From Podospora comata (lineage: Eukaryota > Ascomycota > Sordariomycetes > Sordariales > Podosporaceae): DNA of 64,000 nt. Below the pieces are notes generated by a model. It did no database searches. It was not told the origin of the DNA and saw only the letters and a program-made list of their open reading frames with translations. The position numbers were made by a program, and so were the translations under genes. Where the stretch lies: assembly GCA_017354895.1 (NCBI GenBank), contig CP071493.1, positions 6,510,001-6,574,000 of the forward strand, in the 5' to 3' direction. This document shows positions 34,852 to 48,777 of the stretch, piece by piece (the first letter of the stretch is position 1; the number at the start of each line of letters is the position of its first letter).

Positions 34852-37800
34852 ATGGGGTTCCTTGGTGTGTACAAGGCCCTGTACGACTACGCTCCCCAGG
34901 CGGAGGGGGAACTATCAATTACCGAGGGCGACGTTCTGTATGTGTTGGAAAAGAGCACGGATGATGACTGGTGGAAGGCCAAGAAGAAGGCTACGGCCGA
35001 GGATGAGGATGAGCCGGTTGGCTTGATCCCGAATAACTACATCGAGGAGGTACGTCACGTCAGAGCATTGCAGGGCACTTGGCCATTCTTTGGTCTCGCT
35101 GATACGAGGTGTGCAATGGCTGCAGGTAAAACCGGAAAGCAAGGCTCGCGCGCTGTATGAATACACCAGGCAAACCGACGAGGAGCTGTCCTTCCCCGAG
35201 GAGGCCCAGCTCGACGTTTACGATACTACTGACCCGGATTGGATTTTGGTAGGGTACCAAGGAGATTTCGGGTTCGCGCCGGCCAACTACATTGAGATTG
35301 CGGCTGGTGGACAAAAGCAGGAGGAGGCCGCACCGTCCATCCCAACTCCGCCTCCGCTTCCCGTCAGGACGCCGAGCGATGCCGCACCCAGCCCCGCCCT
35401 TCCCCCGAGACCCCCATCGGAGCCGGCCAGCCCGGCTTCGCCTCCTGTCGCGCCGAACCCAGCCAGCATGATTGCGGGTATGATGGCTGCTCGGGGAGGT
35501 CATACCCCCGCGCCATTGGACCTCCAGCCATCTGGACAACGGCATGTTGCTGAAGAAGAAGAAGAAGAAGAGGTCAAATCGCCACCTCTTCCGACCCGGC
35601 CGCGTGGTGATTCTCAGGTCTCGGAGCCTGCCCGCTCGGCGCCTGCTTCGGGCGGTCTGAAGACACACGGGTTCCGTGACAGTGATCGCATCGACCGCTA
35701 CAGCGACTCTGTTCCTCAGACTCCAAATACGGCACCACTCACCCCTGGCGACTTTCACATGTATAACATCAATGAAATGGTCTCGGTGATGGGCAAGAAG
35801 AAGAAGATGCCTACTACTCTGGGCATCAACCTTCGGACTGGCATTATCTTGATTGCTCCCGAACATGCTTCGGACGGCCCATCGCAGGAGTGGACGGCGA
35901 ACTTGATGACGCATTATTCTCGGGAAGGCAAGCACGTCTTTATGGAGCTGGTCAAACCAAGCAAGAGCATCGACTTTCATGCGGGCGCAAAGGACACCGC
36001 AGAAGAGATTGTTGCGATGCTTGGGGAGCTGGCCGGGGCCGTGCGTGCTGAGGGACTGATGGAGATTGTCAAGGCCACCAAGGGGAGCAAGGTGCCTCAG
36101 CAGAAGACTGGCGTTGTTTTGTACGATTTCTTGGCCCAGGGCGAGGACGAGGTTACGGTTGGGATTGGTGATGAGGTTATCATCTTGGACGACACCAAGA
36201 GCGAGGAGTGGTGGATGGTCCGCAGGGTTAAGAACCAGTTGGAAGGCGTCGTTCCGAGCAGCTACATTGAAGTCACCGGCATGCTCGACACTCCGGTTCC
36301 GACATCGGCTTCCGGTATCAACGCGGGCCGGTCGACCATCGAGCAGAACCGGCTGGAGGAGGCGAGATTGACGAAGGAGGCGCTCAAGGCGGCGAAGCGG
36401 GAGGAGAGAAAGGAAAGGGAGGGGAGAAGTTCAGAGGTAGGCCCTGGATTGCGTTTGCCCGAGCGAAGTAGTAGTTTGTCTCAGGCCAGATATGGTAACA
36501 CTGTGGGACAACAGCACTCCAGCAGACGCGAGAACGGAGCCTCGGGTTCGTCGAAATCGAAGGAGGGGAGCGTCAAGTCGAGTAAGTTTCTTGTGATCTG
36601 TGGGGGTTGAAGAGCGCTCGCTGACCATCCTCTTTACTGCAAGAACCCGACCCGGCCAAGGTGCGGACGTGGACGGATCGGTCAAAGTCTTTTACCGTCG
36701 AGGCTCAGTTCCTCGGGGTGAAGGATGGCAAGCTCAACTTGCACAAGGTGAACGGTGTCAGGATCGCGGTACCCATCGCCAAGATGTCGATTACGGATCT
36801 GGAATATGTCGAGCAGATCACCGGCATCTCGCTCGACGAAGACAAGCCCCTTTCCGATCTCAAGAAGAAGGCTGCCGCCGAGAATGCTCGCAGTGGACGT
36901 TCCTCGTCTTCCAAGACCAAGGTCGGAGCGTCTATTGAGCCAAAGAAGTCCACTTACGATTGGTTCCAGTTTTTCCTGGATTGCGACATTCAACCTCAGT
37001 CCTGCGAACGGTACTGTCAAGCGTTCGAAAGGGACTCCATGGATGAGAGCGTGCTGCCAGACGTGAATGCTACGGTGTTGAGGAAATTGGGATTCAAAGA
37101 AGGTGATATCATCAAGGTTATGCGATACCTGGATACGAAGTATGCCCGAGGCAAGGGTAGTGTTGGCGATGATGAGTCTGGTGGTGGTTTGTTCTCGGGT
37201 CCTGGGGGCGCTCTCCGAAACAACACCAGAAAGGGACGGCCAGCCCCACCAGTGGAGACTAACAACATTGTTGATCCTAATGCCTTTAAGAAGGACGGTA
37301 GCGGTGCCGAGCCCAAGTCGGCGTCTCCCACCACTGCGACAGGACCGGCAGCTGCAGCGGCCGCTCCAAGCAAACCCGCAGGTGGATTCGATGACGATGC
37401 TTGGGATGTGAAGCCTTCCAAGACTCCCGAACCAGCTCCGGCAGCGAAGGCACCTGAACCCGCACCGGCTCCTGTTGCGGCTCCTGCGCCAGCCCCTGCT
37501 CCCGCTCCCGCTCCCGCTCCCGCTCCCGCCCCCGCTCCCGCGCCCAGTACGGCCAAGCTCACGGGCTCGATGCAGGAACTGTCGTTGCTCTCTCAGCCAT
37601 TAGTTCCAGAACAGGTTCAGCCTCCACCAGCTCCTCCTGCTTTGGACTTCTCGCCTGCTCCCACCGCCGCCGCAGTTGCCCCGGTTCCAGCTCCCGCGCA
37701 AGTTCCACAGCCTACCGGCGCGACCCCTGGCTTTTTTGGTGGTCTGCAAGCTCCCGTTGTCAACGGACAGCCGCTCACTCAACAGCTCCCGCAAAACATT

Positions 37801-38615
37801 GCCCGTGCTAGACCTGTGGCACCTCAGTATACCCAGGGTCAAGGCGGTTTGATCGCGCCTCCTCCTCCGTCTCGACCACTATCAGCTCCTCAGACGGCTC
37901 AACCCAGTCAATTCGCGCCACCACCACTCCAGCCCCAGATGACGGGCTTCCAGACACAAGTCGCGCCCCCGGGTCAGAGCCTAGCCGAGATCAGCCAGCA
38001 GCGGATGCAGCAGCAATACGCCGCCCAGATGCAAGCCCAACAGCAGCAGATGCTGCCTCAAATGACGGGGATGCAGCCCATGATGCAGCCCATGATGACG
38101 GGTATTCCTGCTCAGCCAACAGGTTTCCAGCCTGTTCCGGCGGGGCCGTTCATGTCACAACCCACGGGCATGGCACCACCCATGCAGCCGATGCAGATGC
38201 AGCCTACCGGGTTTGGTGTTGGTGGGTTCGGACAGCCGCCGGTTCAGCAACAGCCTTTTGCTCCTGGTGGCGGGCTGCCCATGCCGTTGCAGCCTCAGCA
38301 GACGGGTATGAGTGTGCTGCAGCCGCAGATGACGGGATTGACTGGGTTTGGGACAACGGGGAGCCCAGTGGGTGGGGGGTTGGCGGCGCCGATGCAGCCT
38401 TTGATGCCGCAGAAGACGGGGCCGCCACCGCCGGTGAGATTTGGGGTGCAGCCTGATGCGAAGAAGTTGGCGCCGCAGGCTACCAGACGGAGGGCGAATT
38501 TGGCTGCAGCTAGTAAGTTCTTTTTTTTTATTTTAGTTTTTTTGAACCTAGATTACCATGAAGCGATGAAAATGCTGACACGTTAATAGCACCGGATAAT
38601 CCGTTTGGGTTTTAA
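34852..38615 (+). CDS. SLA1: Actin-cytoskeleton/endocytosis adaptor Sla1
   Basis: Four exons (34852-35049, 35126-36581, 36644-38512, 38590-38615) give 1182 residues. SH3 domain 1 begins at GVYKALYDYAPQAEGELSI, SH3 domain 2 at ARALYEYTRQTDEELSF (about 70-130), and SH3 domain 3 at TGVVLYDFLAQGEDEVT (about 390-450). SHD1, which in yeast Sla1 binds NPFxD cargo signals, follows at about 557-625 (RTWTDRSKSFTVEAQFLGV). A SAM-like SHD2 lies at about 652-717 (YDWFQFFLDCDIQPQSCERY). The C-terminal third is Pro/Gln-rich with an Ala-Pro repeat and many PQMTG/QxTG repeats, the sites phosphorylated by Ark1/Prk1-type kinases in yeast. Exon 4 encodes only the TPDNPFGF tail. Sla1 links clathrin, Las17/WASP and Pan1-End3 at endocytic patches. 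Confidence 0.95.
37488..37551 (+). repeat. GCTCCC/GCCCCT coding repeat (Ala-Pro) in SLA1
   Basis: About ten hexamer units encode an uninterrupted Ala-Pro repeat between the SAM-like domain and the QxTG region. It is likely length-variable between strains. Confidence 0.85.
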
Positions 38616-40109
38616 TTGTAGTTTGTGAGGGGTTGGGATGGGTGGTAATGTGAATAGAGGGTGGCCAGGGGGATGTACGGGGGGAAGTTGGTGGGTTGAG
38701 GAGTGGTTAGAAGGGGTGGTTGTTGGAAGAGAAGGGGGCTGTTGTTTGTGTTGTATTGAGTTTTGTGAGTTGTCTCTGGCTGTGGCTGTTGTGGGCTGAA
38801 GCGATGCAACCGATTTTACTATATCTATTTTTTTGCTTTTTATTATTCAATGCGTTGTTTTTCTTCGAGTAGAACTGCTTGTTGTACTGTGCCATGCAAA
38901 GTATTTTGGTTCTAGTATAGCGTGCGTGGGAAAAGGGGTAAACAACAGAGAAGAAGGGGTAACTGTATGTACACCTAGGGCGACTTCGCAGCACCAGTTG
39001 AGAGGACGATAGGGAAATATATGTTAGTAAACTTTGGGAACCGTTTTGAGGAGTCCATGGGTAGTGAGTGTGTGATTTGGGATGTGTGACCATCTTGGGA
39101 ATGAGACGCCGTTGATACATTCTTTCAAGGCGCGGTTCAGCATGGTGGTGCCAGCTACCTGTCTTGTCCACGTCGTGGGACCTCAACCCAAGGCAGAGAT
39201 CATCTGATAATCAACATATACCTCCTTTTTCCTCTTCTCTGATCTCTCACAAGTTTAGAACATCACGTACCTCGGCATCTTGACCTGAAGGAGGCCCAGC
39301 AAGGTCATGGTCAAAGAGGTCCACATTTCAGCCCCAACATGGTTGAGCTAGACGCGACATCTGACCCAAGTCTCAGAATGACGTTTACCCACCCAGTGCC
39401 CGCGTGACGGGACGGAAAGCTACCTGGTGTGGAAGTTACTTTGGCATGCCGCTGGAGGGTTGCACCTGGATACCTTGTAGAGAGTACTTGAAATTGTGTG
39501 ACAGATGAGGCAAAGCAGAGGTAGAGGGTACTCGGCCTGCTGATAAGATAAGAAGCTTGATCTGTGCCAAGACTGGTTCAGATCCCCAACAAAACGCACC
39601 TCCAAGGGACTTGAGTGGTCCAGAACAGGCTGATGAACAACGACAACTGACGGTTTGCTGCCACAGCTCTCTGCCGAGTTATCCATACGCGAATGACGAC
39701 GGGGCACATGGCTGGTTGTTAACGGAACGGAGACATCACACAGCAACTGTGGGGGCAACAACGATATCCCGACGACACTGCACTTCGAACTGTTTCTGAA
39801 AGAAGGTGGTTGAAAAGTGTAGAGGCTGCATCATCTGCCTGGCGGTAGAGAGGTGTGTGGGTGCCTGGTGACCAATAACCACCACAGCTTTTATCAAGAG
39901 GCTTCTCCGAACGAACGGCAACAGCCGCCTGATTTGGCCTTCTCTTTTCCAACCACCACCAACCCTTTGTCGAGGTTGGTGCCTACGAACGGAATACACC
40001 TAGTTTTCGATCGACACAAAACCTATAACTTCATCAAGCACCATCGACAAAACCGCCCCCACCTAGATAGCATCAGCAACGCCTGCTTCAAAAACAACCG
40101 CCGCCCAGC
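38616..40109. other. Intergenic region, 1.5 kb
   Basis: It holds the SLA1 3' end (GT-rich near 38620-38780, AT-rich near 38815-38870) and the promoter of the TLC-domain gene. No supported gene. Confidence 0.55.
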
Positions 40110-41246
40110 ATGCGCGACCCCTTCCCCATCGCCCCGATCCCAGCGCTCTCAGCCTGGATCCAACCCTACGCCGACGCCCTTCACCTCCCCACTCTCCCTC
40201 TGCACATCCACGAAGTCCTCGGCGCCGCCGCCTTCTACACCTTTGTGCACACCATCCTCTCCCCCTTCATCTCCAACGCCTTCTTCTCGAAATACTACCC
40301 CAAGAACCACCGCGCCAGAAAGGCCAACTGGGATGCCCATGTCGTTTCCCTCGCGCAGTCAGTCCTGATCAACGGGCTGGCGCTATGGACGATGTACTAT
40401 GACGAGGAGAGGGCCAACAGCGACTGGGAGCAGAGAGTATGGGGGTACACTGGAGCAAGTGGTATGATCCAGGCTCTGGCAGCGGGATATTTCGTCTGGG
40501 ACTTGGGAATCACGCTGTTGAATCTGGATATTTTTGGGTTGGGGCTGCTGGCGCATGCGGTGAGCGCGCTGGCGGTTTATACCTTTGGATTCGTACGTTT
40601 GATGCTCCCTCTCTCTCGCCCCCTGTTTTGATGTAATGCGGTGTGCTGACGAAACTACTAGCGCCCCTATCTGAACTACTACTCCTCCATCTTCATCCTC
40701 TACGAGCTCTCCACCCCGTTCCTGAACATCCACTGGTTCTTTGACAAGCTGAACATGACCGGTTCCAAGCCGCAGCTCTACAACGGGATCGCGCTTTTGG
40801 TCGTCTTCTTCTGCTGTAGACTCGTCTGGGGAACGTACCAATCCGCTGTTGTGTATGTTGACATGTGGAAGGCTGTGCAGAGGGGCCCCGATGCGGGTTA
40901 CATTGCTGCCGCGTTTGAGAAGGCTTCTGGAGTGGACAAGAATTTGATGCATTTTGCCAAGGATGCGGGGCCGGTGCCGGTTTGGTTGGCGGTCACGTAT
41001 GTGGCGAGCAATCTGACGCTGAACACGCTGAACTGGTATTGGTATTTCAAGATGATTTCTGCGGTGAAGAAGAGGTTTGAGCCGGCGAAGAAGGAGAAGG
41101 CTGCTGTTCCTGCTGGGGGTAAGGGGACTGGCAATGTGGCGACGGGGGCGATGGTGGGGGAGAAGCAGGGGCTGAGGCAGAGGGCGCACTCGATTGAGGA
41201 TGTGGTGCCTGATTCGGAGGAGCTGAGGCAGGGGACTATTCAGTAG
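40110..41246 (+). CDS. TLC-domain multi-pass membrane protein (TRAM-LAG1-CLN8 family)
   Basis: Two exons (40110-40592, 40662-41246) with a 69-bp intron give 355 residues. About six to seven hydrophobic segments lie between residues 30 and 305. Characteristic stretches are HEVLGAAAFYTFVHTILSPF, ANWDAHVVSLAQSVLINGLA, GYFVWDLGITLLNLDIFGLG and, after the splice, YYSSIFILYELSTPFLNIHW then FFDKLNMTGSK. This matches the TMEM56/TLCD type of TLC protein rather than ceramide synthase, because the Lag1p His-His motif is not evident. A role in membrane lipid handling is only inferred. The tail is basic then Glu-rich and probably cytosolic. The start at 40110 places an amphipathic N-terminus directly before the first helix. 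Confidence 0.88.
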
Positions 41247-43093
41247 GGATGATGTGTGAAGGTTGAGAGGGGCGTTGGATAGGGGCAATGTGGGGTGTAT
41301 AGGGGGGGTGTGGTGTTGGTTAATGTGGCCTGGGTTTCTGGGTGATGATGGACGGACGGGTGGGCGGGCTGTGTGTATAGCTGTCGATGGTTGTTGTTGT
41401 TTTTTCTCATTTTCGCTTATCTCACTACATAATCATGGGATATGGAGTATTCAAGCTGGCATTCGGTCGCTTTTTTTTATGTCGTGTATGGTGTGTGCAC
41501 ACTTTGGAATGGGATTCGGTTTTTTGGTGATGATGGTGAGATCTTTTTACGAGTCTCGTTTCTTTCTGTCATTGTTCGGCAGGCTCTGCTGAATATTGAA
41601 GACGGACGGGAGTTTACCTACCTACCTTATCTAGTTGTTCGCCCTGGGTACCAAGAGAAAGGATTAAACTGCTTAACCAAGGTGACCGACGTTTCTGTGA
41701 GTGCCCCCTGATGTTGTTGTGACATGTGCCTGTGTGTGTTGACAGAAGGCCTTGAGAGCCGCTGGGCTGAGCTGAGACAGATGCCCTTTGAAGGTTTCTT
41801 AGACTGGTTTCCATTCCAAATCGATACCAGTGAAGTAAAAATAAGAAAGTGAATACACAATTTAAAATTGTTTGATACTCAAATGCCCTGATGGCTACCT
41901 AAGGTATATTCAGTCCTCAAAGAGTCAGACCTTGATCTTTGACGATCACCAACTCCGGCGAGAAGGAAAGTATAATCTCTCACCACAGGCTAGTCTATAT
42001 GGGCCTCATCATGTATCCTCCAGACCCTTTTGTCTTTTTTTTTGACTATTGTTAGATGTCAGCATTTACCCATCACCAACAATACTTTTTTTTTTCCTTT
42101 TCTCACTAGGCTTCTTGGCGAGTCATGACAGAAGCAGTTGTTGTGTTGCTCTAAATGAGATACTATGTGGGCATCACGAACCTCTTTCAGTATATCACAC
42201 CAAGGCAGAATCAATGCACATTACATAACACTAAGCACTTTGAACGACTGCAGTTACGTGTTCTTGATTATCAGTTGGAAGGCAGCCGTCAATCTTGAGG
42301 AGTAAATTTAAACATTGCGGTCACTACTTCGCTTTCTGCTTCACAAACTATACCTATTGAGCAGTGTGTAGCTACCTCACGGTTCACGATATTGACCCGG
42401 GTCTTGCTGTTCTCCAAGGTGCTAGTTAGAACATCCTCTTGAAGGGCGAGCACAATCTCAGACAACGCAGGGTGGAGGCAGTGTTTTAAAAGCGGTTTTG
42501 GGTCAGCCAATGTTTGAGGAGAATGTTTGTCTGTAGCTGAGGGGGCTGAAAAGGGGGGAGGTGGTTGCCATCCGGCCAGACTATTGTCAAGTTCCAACAT
42601 TGGCAAGGCAAGGGGAGGCTATTGTTGCCTCGTGAGTCTGCCTTACCTATGGTCTCTCATCGCCCTGCTCTCTCGGGCGGTGGGTTGAGTTGGAGGGGTA
42701 AGCCCCTGGGCTTGGTAGGGACTCCTGAGGTTGAGAACAGGCCCCCCACGCTTGAGGAGGGCTCTCCCACACACACGCCGGCGAGGGACATGTCTCGTGC
42801 TACCAACTTGGTTTTGTGAGTGAATGTGCTGTTCTATTTAGGTTATGCCCGGAAACACCGGGCGCTTGGAGATTTGCTTTGGCTTCCTGTGTGTGCTTTT
42901 GTTGGAAATTGTGTGCGCCGCATGGTTTGGTGGAAAGGGGGGGAGTTTGTGTGACGGGATGACAAATCCAGAGCAATGGGAGGTTTGAGATTGAGATGGT
43001 AGGAAAGATGGGATGTTTAGGCAAACATAGAGGTTACGTATGGCCCCCTCCGGTGGTCGTGGTTGTTGGGTGTGGTTGTGTGTGTCATACCCA

Positions 43094-43126
43094 GTGATGG
43101 TGATGGTGATGGTGATGGTGATGGTC
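43094..43126. repeat. (GTGATG)5 microsatellite
   Basis: Five perfect hexamer units in the gene-poor region. Confidence 0.9.
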
Positions 43127-44870
43127 TGTGAAAACTGACCTTGTGAAACTCAACTCGAGTCTTGAATCTCTAGAATAGGCTTTCTGGGAAACTAAATTCT
43201 ATTGAGAGAGTGTAGACTAGCGTCGGGCCTCTAATTTTGATGTCGCATGTTGACGTCGTTACGGCGAGGAGGGCAGAACTTTGCAAACTGGGCCAAGTGA
43301 TCATCATTGAATGCCATCATGGAATTATCTAGATACCACTTTGAAACCCAACAGGGAAACAGGCACACTACTATCGTCATTCATACTATACACCGCTCTC
43401 ATACCACCAGTGATACCTATATTGAGACGTATTCTCTGATAGATGCATACCTACATATCATCTTCCCCAACCCTCCCTAAAAAACAACTCCATCCTCACC
43501 TCCCGCCTCGGCGCTACACCCTCTCCATCGGGGCTAACAAGAGCCCCTTACTATGATACCCATGAACCTTATTATAGCCTCCTCATGATACAACCGCGTC
43601 ACGCTGTACATCACCCGGCAGCACAATACTCACCATCTCTATCCAACAAACACACATCCAAGGCAACATGAAGCAGCACCAGCCCTACAAAGGCAGGAGA
43701 CAAAGCACAAAGGAGGCGGCGTAGAAAAACGCCTGAATGACACCGCATGTACCTACACGACTACTACCCCATACCGACTCACCGCATTCCCTTCCCGCTT
43801 TCCCACAAATCCTCCCGTGGGAGAGGGAGAGAGAGAGAGAGAGTGCTCGGCATTTCGCTTCCAGAAGGAAAACTGACCACCACCACCCCTCAAATCTGGC
43901 GAGGAGGTTTCCCGTCTCGCCTCTCAAGTTCACCTTGCAGCTCGCCTCCCTGGTACGCCTCACCCCCTTCTCCTCGGGTCCTTTCCGATGGCCGTTAACT
44001 TTCCCAACCGTTTGAGGAATCCTTGCCGTGTGTTATCGAGATGAATAGGTGTATGGGCTGACCTGTTGAAGTAGTTGGAAGCTACCTAAGCTCATGGAGA
44101 TATCGGGGAATCTTTTGCCTCTGAATAATCACCATCACAATCCCTGAACATGAGAGAAAACACATAAACTGCATACCACACAACCAGGGAAGCCAGCCAG
44201 CTCGCCATGTGGTATTTCGACGTTCCATCCCACCGTTGCCTCTCTCCCGTCAACCCAGAAAGCAGATACCTATACTGCTGTCAAGAACACAGAAAAACTT
44301 GCTGGTACCTGTCAGGGCCCAACCCAAGCCCGGCCGGCCAGCCACCCGATCCAAGTCTGCAACTTACAGCCACCCACCCCCCCCTGGTCAAGAAAAAGGG
44401 TCGGATTTCTATCCGGCCATGTTAATTCAGACCTCGTTGCTTGGAAAAACAAAAATTAGGCTTCTAGATTGTTTGAGAAACCACTGGTTCGCCACTTTTT
44501 TCTTTTGCTGGAAAGTGGCGTGTTGTGTTTACAATAGCAATCTCCCTGCATGATAGCAGATGCTATCAGATAGGTTAGTGACCAGATACATGGAGGCTTC
44601 GCCTCAACACCGACAAGAAATCAAGGCCAAAAGTTCCGACAACAGCCGCGCGTCTGGGCCCGGGGGGGAGGGGGGGTGGTGGATAGATAGTTAAGTGGAG
44701 TTTTTGATCTCCATAATGATATGATCTACCCTGCTGTCGGGACCGAAAGCTGTCTGTCGGTGTCGGCGGCGGCTGTGAAGATGGCTTGGTAGGGGCAGGT
44801 AGAAATCGCACTTGGGAAGGCTGCGGATGGAGGAGGGGCTTGCTAGCTCTATTCGATATCTAATTTGGTC

Positions 44871-44901
44871 TGTTGTTGTTGTTGTTGTTGTTATTGTTGT
44901 T
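44871..44901. repeat. (TTG)n microsatellite
   Basis: About ten TTG units with one TTA interruption, in the gene-poor region. Confidence 0.85.
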
Positions 44902-47749
44902 GACGTCCAGTCTCAAGCGCGCTCGTACTCGTGATGCTTTGACAGCTAAGAGCTCCAGCAAACCACTCTCCCACAGCTTCGTGGCGGCGGCACATTGCAA
45001 GAAGCTTGTCTGGCCTCCCTCCCGCATGCCCTTTCTCCCACCTCTCTCTCTCTCTCTACTCTCTAACCAAATCCCCCCCCCCCCTCTCCTTCCCCTTCAC
45101 AGTGATGTTAGTGGTAGTCGTCGTCGTCGTCGGCGACCTACTCCAGGAGAAGGAAGAGGCACAGCTCCTTTCCATCGGGAAGGATCCATCCCCTTACCTT
45201 AAACCCCCTACACCACCTAATCTCGAAACAACCGCGCCAAAAAAGCAACACCGCGACGCACGTCTCCTCCTCCTCCCACGGCGTTCATCTCGGCAGCATT
45301 TCAAGCCTCCCAATGCAAGGAGTTGCAGTTGCATCATGACAAGTTATCTGCGGCGCGTGTTATTTTCCTCTCTGTCGACAGCATCGACATCCCTTGTTAG
45401 AGTTTCACCCAAGCATAACATGGGCAGCAAGCGGACAGCTTCGTAAAGCCTTCTGTTCCGGTTGGTCCGGCTGGCTGGTGGAATCATGGGGGAAAAAGGG
45501 GGCGGTGGTGGAACTGCATTACAGTAGACACTAAAACCAAGGAAGCTGAGTCGTGTACCGTGTTATTTTTTGCTTGTTGGCAGTGACAAAACTGAGTGAG
45601 TGGATGGGTTGTGGGTATCGAGCTGCGCAAATCCCTTACCCACACCCCGTCGTTTAGAACATGTTCTGCTTGACGGGATATACACCACAACGATGTGGTT
45701 ACTCAGCGGTGGGAATTGTTCTGCCACCGAGATTGTTGACAGGTCCTCCGGGCGGGTTGAAAGGCCCTTTCGCAACCCCTCAGGGCCTGGAATGTCCAGT
45801 AATAGTCAGCCACTCTCCCGCCCGAGACACAACCATCAAGGTACCCTACTCCTAACCCTCCTCCTCCGGCCGCCGCTGCTCCCCATGATGACAAGGTTCC
45901 CCGATTTGTTCACCGGTAAGGAAGCCTTGGCTCTGCGCTCCCTATCCGTCCGGTAGGATCAAAGAAGTTTGACAACAACGGACAATGGTACGCTCCTTCC
46001 CCCCACAGTCTCTATGCAGGGGGGGGCTTCATGAAGGACGGGGTCGTAGTCAGTGGCACAGAGCGTTTTCGGGCTGGCGAATTAGGGGAGACGACTTCGT
46101 ATGTAGGTGCTTTGATAGTTTCCATGTGGTAAGGTAGGAAATAGATAGAGTTAGGGAGACAGGGGAGCCCGAGCTGGCTGGCGTGTACCGGAGCCATCTC
46201 CGACAAAACACCAGCCTGTAGAACTGCCCCCCCTTTTCCCCTTCTTCCGTGACGCCCGCTCTTTCTTCCCCGGTTGAGATAAGATACCTATAAACGTCGG
46301 GAAAACGGGCGTGGATGCCGGGTTCCATGCGTCTAGAGGAGCATGAGATTCTGACAGATGGCTTGGATATTCCGTCCTTGCAGCAAACTTGGCTACTGCC
46401 TCCGTACTGGGTCACTGGCGAGCGGAGCATATCTTCCTAGAAGAGAGCGTGCTATCATCAGGGTCACCGCTCGGACGCCCTGGGTATCAAGGTCGGATGC
46501 GATGTGATGTGATGATATCCCTTCCGTCTGTTCCGTCCGACTTCCACAACCATAGCAACAGAAGAATTTCGAGCTTCTGGAAGACGTCCCACGCCGCCTC
46601 CCCTTCATGTTTCGCATCTTCGACCGCTAAAACGCTTGTCTTGGTCGGTCCCAAATAAGCCAGGCGCATATTTGCGAATCCTTCAGCGCCACCATCACAT
46701 CAAGGTCATTATGTCAGCAGCGGTTACAGTTCTGACGCCAGGCGCTCTGCTTCTAGAAAGACGCAATATCCGGATGAGCCAGGGATATATCAAGTAATGA
46801 CGAACGACTATACACCACTTCAAGAAGTCACCCAGTGCCACCTTGTAGCTTCCGTGGGTAGTCTAGTCAGGTCCAGAGGCAGGGAAAACTGAGGCGAAAT
46901 GGTGCAGAGGCTTCATCGTCTAACCAAATCTTACAAGTGTAATAACAACTGTATCACTGAAGAAGCCGGGGCGATCATGATGGCAACATTGGCTTCAGGG
47001 ATGGGACTTTCGTGCAAGTCCGAGCAAAACAGGCAGCGCCGTGTCGTTATGGCGGTTGAACGCCACAGCGTGTCTTCCGGCCGCCGAGTGATGGGGCTGA
47101 TGCACAATGAGCCGGCTCGAGCCACACCCGAAACAGAGCCATATTGCCTGATAGGGCTGATGGTGGCCTTGTGAGTTTTTTGGTTGTAGACCCTGACAAA
47201 CTGCTGGTGAACGACCGGAGGCTGGCACCATCGGGTTTCTGGATTTGGAAGCCGGCGAAGGTGCAACAGGAGCCAGTGGTTGGTTGCTTGCAAAGCCTCG
47301 GGTATCGATTTCCAATCGCTGATGGATGAGTGTCATCGCGTGGAGACCTCGGACTTTGGGTCGCTTTCGAAAAGAGTTGCAGTTACTAGTCGGTTACGGT
47401 AGAGCTCAAGCTTCGCTGGGCCATATGGGCGAATATCGTGATTTGAGAATGTATAGTTTCCAACTGCACCTAAGGTTCCAACGCCAGGCCCCGAAAAGGC
47501 AGCTCGATGGCATGGCCGACTAGCTGTGCCTCTCTGGCGGTGTCCGGGTTTCGGATTAGCAAAGATTCCCCATGTTGGGTCTGGGTCAGATGGCTGAGAA
47601 ACCTCGACCAGGTTAGAGGACGGACGGCTTTTCTGAAGAAACAGTCGAAAAACGTACTGGATATAATTAATGATCACCTACTCCACACACGTGTCGTCCC
47701 AGGTGATTCCTCATGCTCGCGAGTGTGGCGTTTGGCACTCTGGCCCAAC

Positions 47750-47787
47750 AGTGGGCGGGTTGGTTCATAGTGGGTGGGTTGGTTCAT
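47750..47787. repeat. 19-bp tandem duplication
   Basis: Two adjacent 19-bp copies (AGTGGGYGGGTTGGTTCAT) differ at one base, a C/T transition, and a degraded third start follows. This looks like a recent slippage duplication. Confidence 0.85.
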
Positions 47788-48777
47788 AGCGAGTGGTTAT
47801 TGTACGACCAACAACAGTTATTGTGAACCCATTTGGCATCTGTCTGTTGTGGAGCGCGCGGAACTGGGTAAGCCGGTGGCACGTTGTGTGTGATTGCGAG
47901 ATTCGAATCTGACCGGTGTAACTGTCGTTCTCACCGTTTCTCAGTCCAACACACTTTTGCTGCCGGCCGCCGTTTGTCCGAATTGGTTGCCACAAGCCAC
48001 ACGCAGTGGTTCCAAGCCTTGAAGAAACGCCCTTTCAGCCACTGACGCACAAGCCCGCCGCCCTACAGGGCTGATGGATCAACTCGTTCGTTCATTGAAC
48101 TTCTGACCTCGATGTGCAGAACCATCAGATCGCGCAGCTGATGCAAGACTGTACCTGTTGTTTGACTCGCTGACTGCATGCTGACCCAAAATGACTCCGT
48201 AGTAGATAAGCACCATCGTCTTCTCACCGCCCTTATCACATGGACGTTGGGCTGGAGTACTTGTGAATCTCAGCTTGAGCATAAGATGATCAGCCCAAGT
48301 GGAATATCACTGAGGCAGCGCCCCTGTTATGTGAGATGATCATTCGGGTAAATAGATTGCCTGGCGGATTCATATCTACTGTAGGCACTCTGCAAGCAAA
48401 CTGCCGCAAACATAAAGAGTCGGTGAAGCTGACAGGGTGAACGCTACACTCACAAGTGGAAAAAAAGCCCTCAGTGGATAGACTGCATACCCAGTCACAT
48501 AGATCGCGGGGTGCTTCTGAACAAACGATCCTGGATGTACGAGCAATCGCGGTGGATGCGGGGATGAAGTTGTAGTGACAGACACCTGCTGACTGCCCAC
48601 CCGTCTCTCCAACGGCACGAGTGAGGCACCGGGTGGTGGGTAGCGATGAGGAGAACCAAGGGCATATGCCATGAGTTTTGCTGTGCCCTTGAGGTCCAAC
48701 GACGGAACCCACGGCGTGCGATTTCAGCGTTCCTGTCATTGTCATGTGGTTGTAATAGGGCTTCTGTTGTGATACCT

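Noticed and set aside
47870-47910. Possible tRNA T-arm around GATTCGAATC
   Set aside because: The sequence is a short palindrome; no acceptor stem, D-arm or anticodon arm could be placed around it.
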